Positions 17,696 through 26,077 of a stretch of DNA of 64,000 bases are shown one piece after another (the first letter of the stretch is position 1; every line of letters starts with the position of its first letter). Position numbers and translations under genes: made by a program. Source of the DNA: Rheinheimera sp. (GTDB lineage Bacteria > Pseudomonadota > Gammaproteobacteria > Enterobacterales > Alteromonadaceae). The stretch covers positions 62,001-126,000 of the forward strand of contig NZ_JAVBXS010000027.1 in the NCBI RefSeq assembly GCF_030824435.1, written 5' to 3'. A model generated the notes under the pieces. The model was not told the origin of the DNA. It worked only from the letters and a program-made list of their open reading frames with translations, and searched no databases.

Positions 17696-18469
17696 ATGGA
17701 ATTTCCGCTGCAAACGCTGATGCAGGCTATCGCAGATTTTCTGCTGCCGCTGACCCGGATAGCGGCGATGTTTTCATTGATGGCAGGTTTGGGCGCTAAA
17801 ACTGTGCCAACCCGGATAAAAATGGGCCTGGCGGTGATGTTTACGCTGATTATTATGCCGGTGATCCCGCCTGCAACGGACGTGAATTTAATGTCCTTTA
17901 ACACCATCATTCAGGTGTTGCAGCAAATGATTATTGGCATGGCGATTGGCTTTATCTCTTTGATGTTTATCACAACCTTTATTCAGGCAGGTCAAATTCT
18001 GGCCACTCAGACCGGTCTTGCCTTTGCGTCGATGATCGACCCTTCCAGTGGTGTCAGTGTGCCCTCTATTGGTCAGTTTTACCTTATTCTGGCGACTTTG
18101 TTATTTTGGGTGTACGACGGCCATCTTATTATGTTTCAGATGGTGGTGTTCAGCTTCACCTCTTTACCTATTGATGGGGGCTGGTGGGATGTGTCGCATT
18201 ATTGGACTGTGGCCGAATTTGGCATGTGGATTTTTTCGGCATCGCTTGCCATAGTGCTGGCGCCTGTCACGGCCATGCTGCTGGTGAATCTGGCTTTTGG
18301 CATTATGACGCGCGCAGCCCCTCAGCTAAATATTTTTTCTATTGGTTTTCCGGTCACTATGATTTCAGGTTTGCTGATCATGTGGCTGACCATGGACACC
18401 TTTGCTTATCACTTTAACCTGCAATGGCAGCATGGTATTGAATATACCTGCAAGCTGATTGGCTGCTAG
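17696..18469 (+). CDS. fliR: Flagellar export gate protein FliR
   Basis: A 257-residue polytopic membrane protein with about six helices and the conserved GLAFASMIDPSSGVSVPSI loop (about residues 108-126). It completes the export gate and contacts FlhB. Size and order (P-Q-R-flhB) are standard. A GGAGG just after its stop serves flhB. Confidence 0.95.
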   Translation: MEFPLQTLMQAIADFLLPLTRIAAMFSLMAGLGAKTVPTRIKMGLAVMFTLIIMPVIPPATDVNLMSFNTIIQVLQQMIIGMAIGFISLMFITTFIQAGQILATQTGLAFASMIDPSSGVSVPSIGQFYLILATLLFWVYDGHLIMFQMVVFSFTSLPIDGGWWDVSHYWTVAEFGMWIFSASLAIVLAPVTAMLLVNLAFGIMTRAAPQLNIFSIGFPVTMISGLLIMWLTMDTFAYHFNLQWQHGIEYTCKLIGC

Positions 18470-18477
18470 GAGGACAG

Positions 18478-19608
18478 ATGGCAGCTGATACCGATATGGA
18501 AAAAACCGAAGACCCCACGAGTAAAAAGCTCGAGGATGCGGCGAAAAAAGGCAACATAGCCCGCTCCAAAGAACTTGGTACTGCATTTGTGCTGATGGGG
18601 TCTAGTCTGGGTATTCTGATTTTTGGCAGCGAACTTGCCAATACCACACTGCAGGTGTGCCGGCGCTTGTTGTCGCTGGATGCCAAAGATATGTTTGAAC
18701 CCAATTCGATGTTTACCGCTATGAGCGCTGCTTTGTTTGCAGTGGCCCCCCCTTTGTTAAAATTGTTTGTGGTCATCGTTATTGCTGCTTTTATTGGCAA
18801 CACTTTGTTGGGTGGTTTTAATTTTACCTGGTATGGTGCCAGTTTCAGACCCGCCAAAATGAACCCTATGGCGGGTTTAAAACGCATGTTTGGTCTGCAA
18901 TCTTTGGTTGAACTGTTAAAAAGTATTCTGAAAGTGGCGGTGGTGGCAGGTTTTGCTTATATGCTGCTGAATATTTATTTTGACGACATTATGGCGTTGT
19001 CACTGATGAGTGATTACGACGATATGTCGGACGCTATGTATCTGCTGGGCTGGATGTTTTTTGGACTTTGCGCCAGCATGATCATTATTGCTGTTGTCGA
19101 TGCCCCTTATCAAAGCTGGAATCATCATAAACAAATGATGATGACCAAGCAGGAAGTGAAAGACGAATTTAAAAACTCTGAAGGTAATCCGGAAATTAAA
19201 GGCCGTATTCGCCGCATGCAAATTCAGATGTCACGTCGTCGTATGATGCAGGCCGTGCCAACAGCCGATGTGGTCGTTACGAACCCGACTCACTATTCAG
19301 TGGCGCTTAAATACGAACATGGTAAACATCGTGCCCCCGTTGTAGTTGCTAAAGGTGTTGATGACGTTGCGCTTTATATCCGTCAGATTGCTGACGCCAA
19401 CAAGGTGCCGATAGTGCAGTCACCGGCACTGGCCCGTTCCATTTATTTCACCACTGAACTGGATCATCCGATCCCGGATCAACTCTTTGCTGCCGTTGCT
19501 CAGGTGCTGGCTTATGTGTTCCAGCTCAAAGTATACAAACGTGGTAAAGGCCAAAAACCAAAACCACTGGCAAAAGATTTGCCAATTCCGGAAGGATACC
19601 GCCATTAA
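18478..19608 (+). CDS. flhB: Flagellar export switch protein FlhB
   Basis: A 376-residue protein with the N-terminal EKTEDPTSKKLEDAAKKG motif, four membrane helices and a cytoplasmic domain carrying the self-cleaving NPTH site (VVTNPTHYSVALKY, about residues 264-277). It switches export from rod and hook to filament substrates under FliK control. It is the last gene before a new sigma-54 promoter. Confidence 0.97.
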   Translation: MAADTDMEKTEDPTSKKLEDAAKKGNIARSKELGTAFVLMGSSLGILIFGSELANTTLQVCRRLLSLDAKDMFEPNSMFTAMSAALFAVAPPLLKLFVVIVIAAFIGNTLLGGFNFTWYGASFRPAKMNPMAGLKRMFGLQSLVELLKSILKVAVVAGFAYMLLNIYFDDIMALSLMSDYDDMSDAMYLLGWMFFGLCASMIIIAVVDAPYQSWNHHKQMMMTKQEVKDEFKNSEGNPEIKGRIRRMQIQMSRRRMMQAVPTADVVVTNPTHYSVALKYEHGKHRAPVVVAKGVDDVALYIRQIADANKVPIVQSPALARSIYFTTELDHPIPDQLFAAVAQVLAYVFQLKVYKRGKGQKPKPLAKDLPIPEGYRH

Positions 19609-19659
19609 ACGGCTGTTTTATCATCTGTTATTCCGTATTCACTGCAAAACCAGAGCAAC

Positions 19660-19675
19660 TGGAACAGTTTTTGCC
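19660..19675 (+). promoter_or_regulatory. Sigma-54 promoter of flhA
   Basis: TGGAACAGTTTTTGCC has GG at 19661-19662, GC at 19673-19674 and exactly 10 bases between. The TTTTTGC block is a good -12 element. It lies 38 bases before the flhA ATG in the 105-base flhB-flhA gap. This agrees with flhA heading a class II operon in Vibrio. The TAACCAATTGAT element is absent here. Confidence 0.75.
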
Positions 19676-19713
19676 TAAGCCTGCTATAGCGTCAATTTTT
19701 TATCAGGCTTTTT

Positions 19714-21825
19714 ATGCAACTACCTTCAGCGTTCAGCAAATTTGACCGCAGTCACCTGCAACATGCCAAAGGCATTGCCACCCCCCTGTTAATTATGGCG
19801 GCACTGGCCATGGTGGTATTGCCAATGCCACCGATACTGCTTGATGTGTTGTTCTCTTTTAATATTGCGCTGGCGCTGGTGGTGTTACTGGTGACTATTT
19901 ACGTCAGAAAACCGCTGGAATTTGCCATTTTCCCTTCTGTTTTGTTGGTGGCCACTATTTTGCGGCTGGCACTGAACGTGGCCAGTACCAGGGTGGTATT
20001 GCTGGAAGGTCATAATGGCCCTGGCGCGGCCGGTGCTGTCATTGAATCTTTTGGTCACGTGGTGATCGGCGGCAACTTTGCAGTCGGTATTGTGGTGTTT
20101 TTAATCCTTATTATCATCAACTTTGTGGTGGTGACCAAAGGTGCAGGCCGTATTGCTGAAGTGACGGCCCGTTTTACGCTGGACGCTATGCCAGGTAAAC
20201 AAATGGCGATAGATGCCGATTTAAACTCAGGTTTTATCGATCAGGATCAGGCGCGTAAACGCCGGGATGAAGTGACGGCTGAAGCGGACTTTTATGGTTC
20301 TATGGACGGTGCCACCAAGTTTGTGAAGGGTGATGCCATTGCAGGTTTAGTTATTGTGGGTATCAACCTGATTGGTGGTTTGTTTATCGGCATGATCCAA
20401 CACGATTTGCCTTTTAGTGAATCTTTAGAAATTTACACCTTGCTGACCATAGGTGATGGTTTAGTGGCACAGATCCCTGGTTTATTGTTGTCTATTGGTA
20501 CCGCCATTATTGTGACGCGCCAGAATAAAGACACCAATATGGGCGAGCAGATGTCGGGTCAGCTTGGCAATATTAAAGTGCTGACTGTTGCTGCGACTTT
20601 GTTATTTATTATGGGCATAGTGCCAGGTATGCCGCATTTTGCCTTCCTGTCTCTGGCTGCTGTTGTCGGTGGCGCTGCGTATTTCCTGCAACATCAGAAG
20701 AAAAACCCTGCAAGTGAATTGGTCGGCCGCGGCAAAGCCGAACTGGTGCCTGGTGCTGGTGCAGATATTCAGCCGCAAAAAGAAATCAGCTGGGACGATG
20801 TCCAGCCGGTCGATATTATCGGCCTCGAAGTGGGTTACCGCTTAATTCCGCTGGTGGATAAATCTCAGGGCGGGGAGCTGTTGACCCGTATTAAAGGGGT
20901 TAGAAAAAAACTATCACAAGAACTGGGTTTTCTGGTGCCTGCGGTGCATATCCGCGACAATCTGGACCTGGAACCCAACACCTACAGGGTTACTTTAATG
21001 GGAGTCACCAGTGGTAGTTCTGAGCTTCGCCATGACAACGAGCTGGCCATTAACCCGGGGCAGGTGTTTGGCACAGTCAAAGGCATAGCTACCCGCGACC
21101 CGGCCTTTGGCCTGGAAGCGGTCTGGATCCCGAAAAATCAGCGCGAGCATGCACAAACTCTGGGTTATACAGTGGTGGATGCCGCAACTGTAGTGGCAAC
21201 TCATTTAAGTCAGATTTTAAGTAACAATGCCGCCAGTTTACTGGGCCATGAAGAAGTACAGAATCTGCTGGATATGCTGGCAAAAACCTCTCCCAAGTTG
21301 GTGGAAGGACTGGTGCCGGATACCATGCCACTGACAGCAGTGGTGAAAGTGTTGCAAAACCTGTTGCATGAAGGTGTGCCTATTCGCGATATGCGTACCA
21401 TAGTGCAGACGCTGGTCGATTATGGCGCCCGCAGTCAGGATATCGACGTGTTGACTGCCGCCTGTCGTATAGCGCTGCGTCGTTTAATAGTGCAGGAAGT
21501 GGCAGGTTCAGCGACTGAAATTGCTGTGATGACTTTTGCTCCTGAGCTTGAACAGATGTTACATCAGTCGATGCAGGCGGCTGGTAATGACGGTTCCGGT
21601 ATTGAACCTGGCCTTGCTGAACGTATCCAGAATTCGCTTAAAGAAGCCAGTCAGCAGCAGGAGCTGAGTGGTGAACCAGCGGTTTTATTAACTTCCGGCA
21701 TACTGCGCTCAGTGATGGCACGATTTGTGAAATACACTATTCCAGGACTGCGGGTATTGTCCTATCAGGAAATTCCGGATGACAAACAGGTCCGGATCGT
21801 CAGTGTGGTAGGACAGGCGGGTTAG
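19714..21825 (+). CDS. flhA: Flagellar export gate protein FlhA
   Basis: A 703-residue protein. The N-terminal half has eight membrane helices and the conserved LRLALNVASTRVVLLEGH and KFVKGDAIAGLVI loops. The C-terminal cytoplasmic domain (about residues 350-700) forms the nonameric docking ring for export chaperones. It energises export with the proton-motive force. It heads flhA-flhF-flhG-fliA; a GGAGTT follows its stop for flhF. Confidence 0.97.
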   Translation: MQLPSAFSKFDRSHLQHAKGIATPLLIMAALAMVVLPMPPILLDVLFSFNIALALVVLLVTIYVRKPLEFAIFPSVLLVATILRLALNVASTRVVLLEGHNGPGAAGAVIESFGHVVIGGNFAVGIVVFLILIIINFVVVTKGAGRIAEVTARFTLDAMPGKQMAIDADLNSGFIDQDQARKRRDEVTAEADFYGSMDGATKFVKGDAIAGLVIVGINLIGGLFIGMIQHDLPFSESLEIYTLLTIGDGLVAQIPGLLLSIGTAIIVTRQNKDTNMGEQMSGQLGNIKVLTVAATLLFIMGIVPGMPHFAFLSLAAVVGGAAYFLQHQKKNPASELVGRGKAELVPGAGADIQPQKEISWDDVQPVDIIGLEVGYRLIPLVDKSQGGELLTRIKGVRKKLSQELGFLVPAVHIRDNLDLEPNTYRVTLMGVTSGSSELRHDNELAINPGQVFGTVKGIATRDPAFGLEAVWIPKNQREHAQTLGYTVVDAATVVATHLSQILSNNAASLLGHEEVQNLLDMLAKTSPKLVEGLVPDTMPLTAVVKVLQNLLHEGVPIRDMRTIVQTLVDYGARSQDIDVLTAACRIALRRLIVQEVAGSATEIAVMTFAPELEQMLHQSMQAAGNDGSGIEPGLAERIQNSLKEASQQQELSGEPAVLLTSGILRSVMARFVKYTIPGLRVLSYQEIPDDKQVRIVSVVGQAG

Positions 21826-21835
21826 GAGTTAAAAG

Positions 21836-23263
21836 ATGAAAATTAAACGTTTTGTAGCCAAAGATATGCGGACAGCTTTAACTGAGGTTAAAGAGTTTCT
21901 GGGTCCGGATGCCATTATTTTGTCCAACAAAAAAGTGGCAGGTGGTGTTGAAATTGTTGCAGCTGTTGACCCGGAAGCCGCGCCAGCCAAAGCGCAGGCC
22001 GCAGCACCAGAAGCTATTGCCGCCGTTAAAGTTGCCGGCAGCCCCCGCCTGGATATCCGGGTCGGTGATGATGAAGAAGAAGCCGAACCTGCCGACTCGC
22101 TGCGCGCTTTATTGGCCCGCCAGATGATTAAACAACAAAAAGCAGCGCCGGAAGCACAGTCAGCCAGCGTCAATCCGCTGGCGCAACATCGGGCTGGTAT
22201 GACACAGCCGCAACGTCAAAACTCGATAAAACCAACTGTACTTGCTGCTGAACGTCAGAATTCTGTCGTTCCAGGGCCAAATCTGCAGGAATTATCAGCA
22301 CAACAAAAACAACAAGCCAGTCTGATGCAGCAACAATTTGACGTGATGCGCCAGGAAATGCAGTCGATGAAACAATTGCTGCAGCATCAGGTGTCAGGTT
22401 TGATGTGGCAAGACCTCGCAAGACGCGAGCCGGTGCGGGCTTTAGTGATTGAACAGCTGATGCAGCTGGGTTTATCTGAAGCCATGGCTGACCAGCTTGC
22501 CTGTTTTATGCCGGAAGATATCAGCGACCGTGACGCATGGAGCTGTGCGCTGGAATTGCTGGCCGGTCAACTGACGACCACCAACGACGACATTATGCGT
22601 CGTGGCGGTGTCATAGCTTTGGTCGGTCCGACAGGTGTTGGTAAAACCACCACTGTTGCCAAACTGGCTGCTCAGTTTGCCAAACGTCATGGTGCAGACC
22701 AGGTGGCGCTGATTACCACTGATACTTTCCGTATTGGCGCTTTTGAACAGTTAGCTACTTTTGGCCGTATTATCGGTTGTCCGGTGAAACAGGCCAAAGA
22801 TCACGAAGAGCTGACATTATTGTTAACTCAGTTACAACAACGTAAGTTAATTTTAATCGACACCGCAGGCATGAGTCAGCGTGACGTTCGTCTGGCGGAA
22901 AATCTGTCGGCTCTGGTACATAATTCGCGTGTCAAAATAAAGAGTTATCTGGTATTGTCAGCAACATCACAAGCAAGGGTTATGCAGGAAACTGTTGACC
23001 ACTTTAAACGAATTTCACTGGCAGGTTGTATTTTCACCAAACTTGATGAATGCTTAAGTCTGGGTGAAATTATCAACGTTGCTATTCAAAATGCGTTACC
23101 TGTCAGTTATTTGACCAACGGTCAACGGGTTCCGGAAGATATCGATATTGCTGAAGCAACAGCAATGGTGACGCAGGCAGAACAATTACGCATGGCCCAC
23201 AATTGTTCGGGACATCAGTGGTATCAGGATGGTTTGACCCGGACGGAAGCAACCTATGCATAA
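21836..23263 (+). CDS. flhF: Polar flagellum placement GTPase FlhF
   Basis: A 475-residue SRP-type GTPase. The basic start is KIKRFVAKDMRTALTEVKEFLGPDAIILSNKKV. A Gln/Ala-rich B domain precedes the NG domain with P-loop GPTGVGKTT (about residues 263-271), DTFRIGAFEQL and DTAGMSQRD. FlhF recruits the first flagellar parts to the cell pole and sets polar site with FlhG. It overlaps flhG by 8 bases. Confidence 0.96.
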   Translation: MKIKRFVAKDMRTALTEVKEFLGPDAIILSNKKVAGGVEIVAAVDPEAAPAKAQAAAPEAIAAVKVAGSPRLDIRVGDDEEEAEPADSLRALLARQMIKQQKAAPEAQSASVNPLAQHRAGMTQPQRQNSIKPTVLAAERQNSVVPGPNLQELSAQQKQQASLMQQQFDVMRQEMQSMKQLLQHQVSGLMWQDLARREPVRALVIEQLMQLGLSEAMADQLACFMPEDISDRDAWSCALELLAGQLTTTNDDIMRRGGVIALVGPTGVGKTTTVAKLAAQFAKRHGADQVALITTDTFRIGAFEQLATFGRIIGCPVKQAKDHEELTLLLTQLQQRKLILIDTAGMSQRDVRLAENLSALVHNSRVKIKSYLVLSATSQARVMQETVDHFKRISLAGCIFTKLDECLSLGEIINVAIQNALPVSYLTNGQRVPEDIDIAEATAMVTQAEQLRMAHNCSGHQWYQDGLTRTEATYA

Positions 23264-24137
23264 TCATGAATTAACTTACGATCAAGCCAGTGGCCTGAGA
23301 AGAATGAAACAGCGTATGGTCAAAGTAATAGCGGTCACTGGCGGTAAAGGTGGGGTGGGTAAAACCAACGTCACACTGAACCTTGCCATGGCAATGGCAC
23401 AAATGGGTAAAAAAGTGTTGGTGCTGGACGCCGACCTTGGTTTAGCCAATTGTGACGTCATGCTTGGCCTGAGAGTCGAACGCAATTTATCCCACGTGTT
23501 ATCCGGTGAAGCTGAACTTGACGATATTTTGGTAACCGGACCTTTTGGCATCAAAATTGTGCCTGCCACTTCGGGTACTCAGTCGATGACGGAGCTCAGC
23601 CCGGCCGAGCATGCTGGCCTTATCCGCGCTTTTAGTGAATTAAAAACTTCTTTTGATGTGTTGTTGGTGGACACTGCTGCCGGTATCTCAGATATGGTGT
23701 TAAGTTTTTCCCGCGCTTCGCAGGATGTGTTGGTGGTGGTTTGTGACGAACCTTCTTCTATCACTGATGCTTATGCCTTGATGAAAATCCTGAGCCGGGA
23801 GCACGCAGTGCAAAAGTTTAAAATTGTCGCCAATATGGTGCGCAGTTTAAAAGAAGGGCAGGAGCTTTTTGCCAAATTAAGCCGGGTGACAGATAGGTTT
23901 CTTGATGTCACTCTTGAGCTGGTGGCTACTATTCCATTTGATGAAAATGTGCGAAAAGCCGCCAGAAAACAAAAAGCCTTTATTGAAGCCTTTCCAAAAA
24001 CGCCGGCATCGCTGGCAGTCAAAACACTGGCCACCCGTGCCGTGCAGTGGCCTGTGCCACCAAGTGCTTCGGGTCATCTGGAGTTTTTCCTTGAGCAACT
24101 TGTGCAATCGCAACATGAACCACGGGGTATGGCGTGA
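23256..24137 (+). CDS. flhG: Flagellar number regulator FlhG/FleN, MinD-like ATPase
   Basis: A 293-residue ParA/MinD-family ATPase with a deviant Walker A (GGKGGVGKTN, about residues 30-39) and VLDADLGLANCDVMLG. The extra N-terminal stretch with DQASGLRRM is the FlhF-stimulating motif of FlhG. It limits flagella to one per pole and in relatives holds back FlrA/FleQ. Overlaps flhF by 8 bases and fliA by 4. Confidence 0.95.
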   Translation: MHNHELTYDQASGLRRMKQRMVKVIAVTGGKGGVGKTNVTLNLAMAMAQMGKKVLVLDADLGLANCDVMLGLRVERNLSHVLSGEAELDDILVTGPFGIKIVPATSGTQSMTELSPAEHAGLIRAFSELKTSFDVLLVDTAAGISDMVLSFSRASQDVLVVVCDEPSSITDAYALMKILSREHAVQKFKIVANMVRSLKEGQELFAKLSRVTDRFLDVTLELVATIPFDENVRKAARKQKAFIEAFPKTPASLAVKTLATRAVQWPVPPSASGHLEFFLEQLVQSQHEPRGMA

Positions 24138-24853
24138 ATAATCGCCTCGCAGCCTACGGTGCTGCTAATCAGATGCAACTGCTGGTGGAGAAGCACGCTC
24201 CGCTGGTTAAACGTATTGCATACCACCTGTTGGCGCGGTTACCCGCCAGTGTTCAGGTAGATGATTTAATTCAGGCCGGTATGATAGGTTTGATTGAGGC
24301 GGCCAAAAATTTTGATGGCACTAAAGGTGCCAGTTTTGAAACCTTTGCCGGTATCCGTATCCGCGGTTCTATGCTTGATGAAATTCGCCGTGGCGATTGG
24401 ACGCCCCGTTCAGTGCACCGTAATGCGCGTCTGATTGCTGAAACAATAGCCGAACTCGAAGCAGAACTCGGACGAGACGTAAAAGATGTTGAAGTTGCTG
24501 AAAAACTTGATATAACTTTAGATGAATACCACCACATGCTGAGTGACGTCAGCAGTGGTCGCATCATTGGTATCGAAGATTTAGGTATCACCGACGATGC
24601 ATTAGTGACTGCAGATGATCGTGAAAATGATCATTTATATGAAGAGCAGGCTAATGATTCGTTTCAGCAGGCTTTAATAAAAAATATCAGTAGCTTACCT
24701 GAGCGGGAAGCAATAGTATTGTCGCTATATTATAATGACGAACTTAATCTGAAAGAGATTGGCGAAGTGTTAAGCGTCAGCGAATCTCGTGTCAGTCAAA
24801 TCCATAGTCAGGCGCTGGTGCGGTTAAGAGCCCGGATGCAAGACTGGTTGTAA
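24134..24853 (+). CDS. fliA: Flagellar sigma factor FliA (sigma-28)
   Basis: A 239-residue sigma-28 protein. Region 2 has RLPASVQVDDLIQAGMIGL and RIRGSMLDEIRRGDWTPRS; region 4 has LPEREAIVLSLYYNDELNLKEIG and the helix-turn-helix SESRVSQIHSQAL. It transcribes late flagellin, motor and chemotaxis genes once FlgM is exported. The start is GTG at 24134, overlapping flhG. Confidence 0.96.
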   Translation: MNNRLAAYGAANQMQLLVEKHAPLVKRIAYHLLARLPASVQVDDLIQAGMIGLIEAAKNFDGTKGASFETFAGIRIRGSMLDEIRRGDWTPRSVHRNARLIAETIAELEAELGRDVKDVEVAEKLDITLDEYHHMLSDVSSGRIIGIEDLGITDDALVTADDRENDHLYEEQANDSFQQALIKNISSLPEREAIVLSLYYNDELNLKEIGEVLSVSESRVSQIHSQALVRLRARMQDWL

Positions 24854-24894
24854 TACTTGAGAATAACCATTGAGGTATCTCGTCGGAGGGGATT

Positions 24895-25278
24895 TTGGAT
24901 AAGAATATGAAAATTCTTGTGGTAGACGATTTTTCTACTATGAGACGCATCATCAAAAATCTGTTACGCGATCTTGGCTTTACCAATGTTTCGGAAGCAG
25001 ATGATGGCAGCACTGCACTTCCTATGTTGCAAAACGGCGATTTCGATTTTGTCGTGACTGACTGGAATATGCCGGGCATGCAAGGTATTGATTTGCTGCG
25101 AGCTATTCGAGCCGATGCCCGACTGAAACATATCCCGGTGCTGATGGTGACTGCGGAAGCAAAAAAAGAACAAATTATTGCAGCCGCCCAGGCCGGTGTG
25201 AACGGTTATATCGTCAAACCATTTACTGCAGCCACTTTACAAGAGAAGTTGTCGAAAGTTTTTGAACGCTTAGGTTAA
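24895..25278 (+). CDS. cheY: Chemotaxis response regulator CheY
   Basis: A 127-residue single receiver domain with the acidic pocket ([10 protein letters not shown]), phospho-acceptor Asp in [12 protein letters not shown], Thr in VTAEAK and Lys in [10 protein letters not shown]. CheY-P binds FliM to change rotation. The TTG at 24895 lies five bases after a strong GGAGG and gives the N-terminus MDKNMKIL seen in relatives. ATG at 24907 is the alternative but is poorly spaced from the ribosome site. Confidence 0.95.
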   Translation: MDKNMKILVVDDFSTMRRIIKNLLRDLGFTNVSEADDGSTALPMLQNGDFDFVVTDWNMPGMQGIDLLRAIRADARLKHIPVLMVTAEAKKEQIIAAAQAGVNGYIVKPFTAATLQEKLSKVFERLG

Positions 25279-25303
25279 CCGTATCTGACAAAGGAGTGGC
25301 GCC

Positions 25304-26062
25304 ATGTCTGCAATTACGGCACCTATGATCACCTTGGAACAGGCTCGTGAGCTTGTGCAGTTGTTGGAAATGGAGCAGCAGGAAGCTGCAAATGAACTTG
25401 TGCAGGGGCTTGCAGTGCCCGGCTCCTCCGAGTTGTTCGCCGAAGTGGGTAAACTTACCCGTCAGTTACATGATTCCCTGAAAAGTTTTCAGGTTGACCC
25501 TGCCATTGATAATTTACTCACCGAAGACATTCCTGATGCAAAACGCCGCCTGAATCATGTGATTGACATGACAGAGCAGGCCGCCAATAAAACCATGGAT
25601 GCAGTCGAGTCTTGTCTTCCTATTGCCGATAAATTGAATTCCGGTATTTCGCACATACTGCCAGGCTGGCAACGACTGATGAGTCGGGATATGAAAGTTG
25701 GTGAATTCAAAGAGTTATGTCATAGTCTAAACGGTTTTTTGAATCAAGCTTCTGCGGATGCCACAGCCTTACAAACATCCTTGACGGAAGTATTGATGGC
25801 TCAGGATTATCAGGACCTGACCGGACAAATATTACGTCGTGTTATTGAGCTGGTTCGTGAAGTCGAAGACAGTCTGATTGGGCTGTTAACTGCATTTGGT
25901 CATCAAAATTTACCTGTACTGGACAAACCTGCTCCTGTGGTTGCGAAAAAACCAAAAGCAGGCCATGAAGCTGAAGGCCCTATTATTGACGCCCAGTTGC
26001 GTGACGATGTGGTGCACGGCCAGGACGACGTTGATGATTTATTATCGAGTTTAGGTTTTTAA
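25304..26062 (+). CDS. cheZ: CheY-P phosphatase CheZ
   Basis: A 252-residue helical protein. The core has MAQDYQDLTGQILRRVIELVREVE (from about residue 165); the Asp-Tyr-Gln-Asp-Leu-Thr-Gly-Gln run contains the phosphatase residues. The C-terminal tail, DDVDDLLSSLGF, is the CheY-binding peptide. It dephosphorylates CheY-P. Lies between cheY and cheA with a clear AAGGAG upstream. Confidence 0.95.
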   Translation: MSAITAPMITLEQARELVQLLEMEQQEAANELVQGLAVPGSSELFAEVGKLTRQLHDSLKSFQVDPAIDNLLTEDIPDAKRRLNHVIDMTEQAANKTMDAVESCLPIADKLNSGISHILPGWQRLMSRDMKVGEFKELCHSLNGFLNQASADATALQTSLTEVLMAQDYQDLTGQILRRVIELVREVEDSLIGLLTAFGHQNLPVLDKPAPVVAKKPKAGHEAEGPIIDAQLRDDVVHGQDDVDDLLSSLGF

Positions 26063-26077
26063 GAGAGGTGCGGTAGC

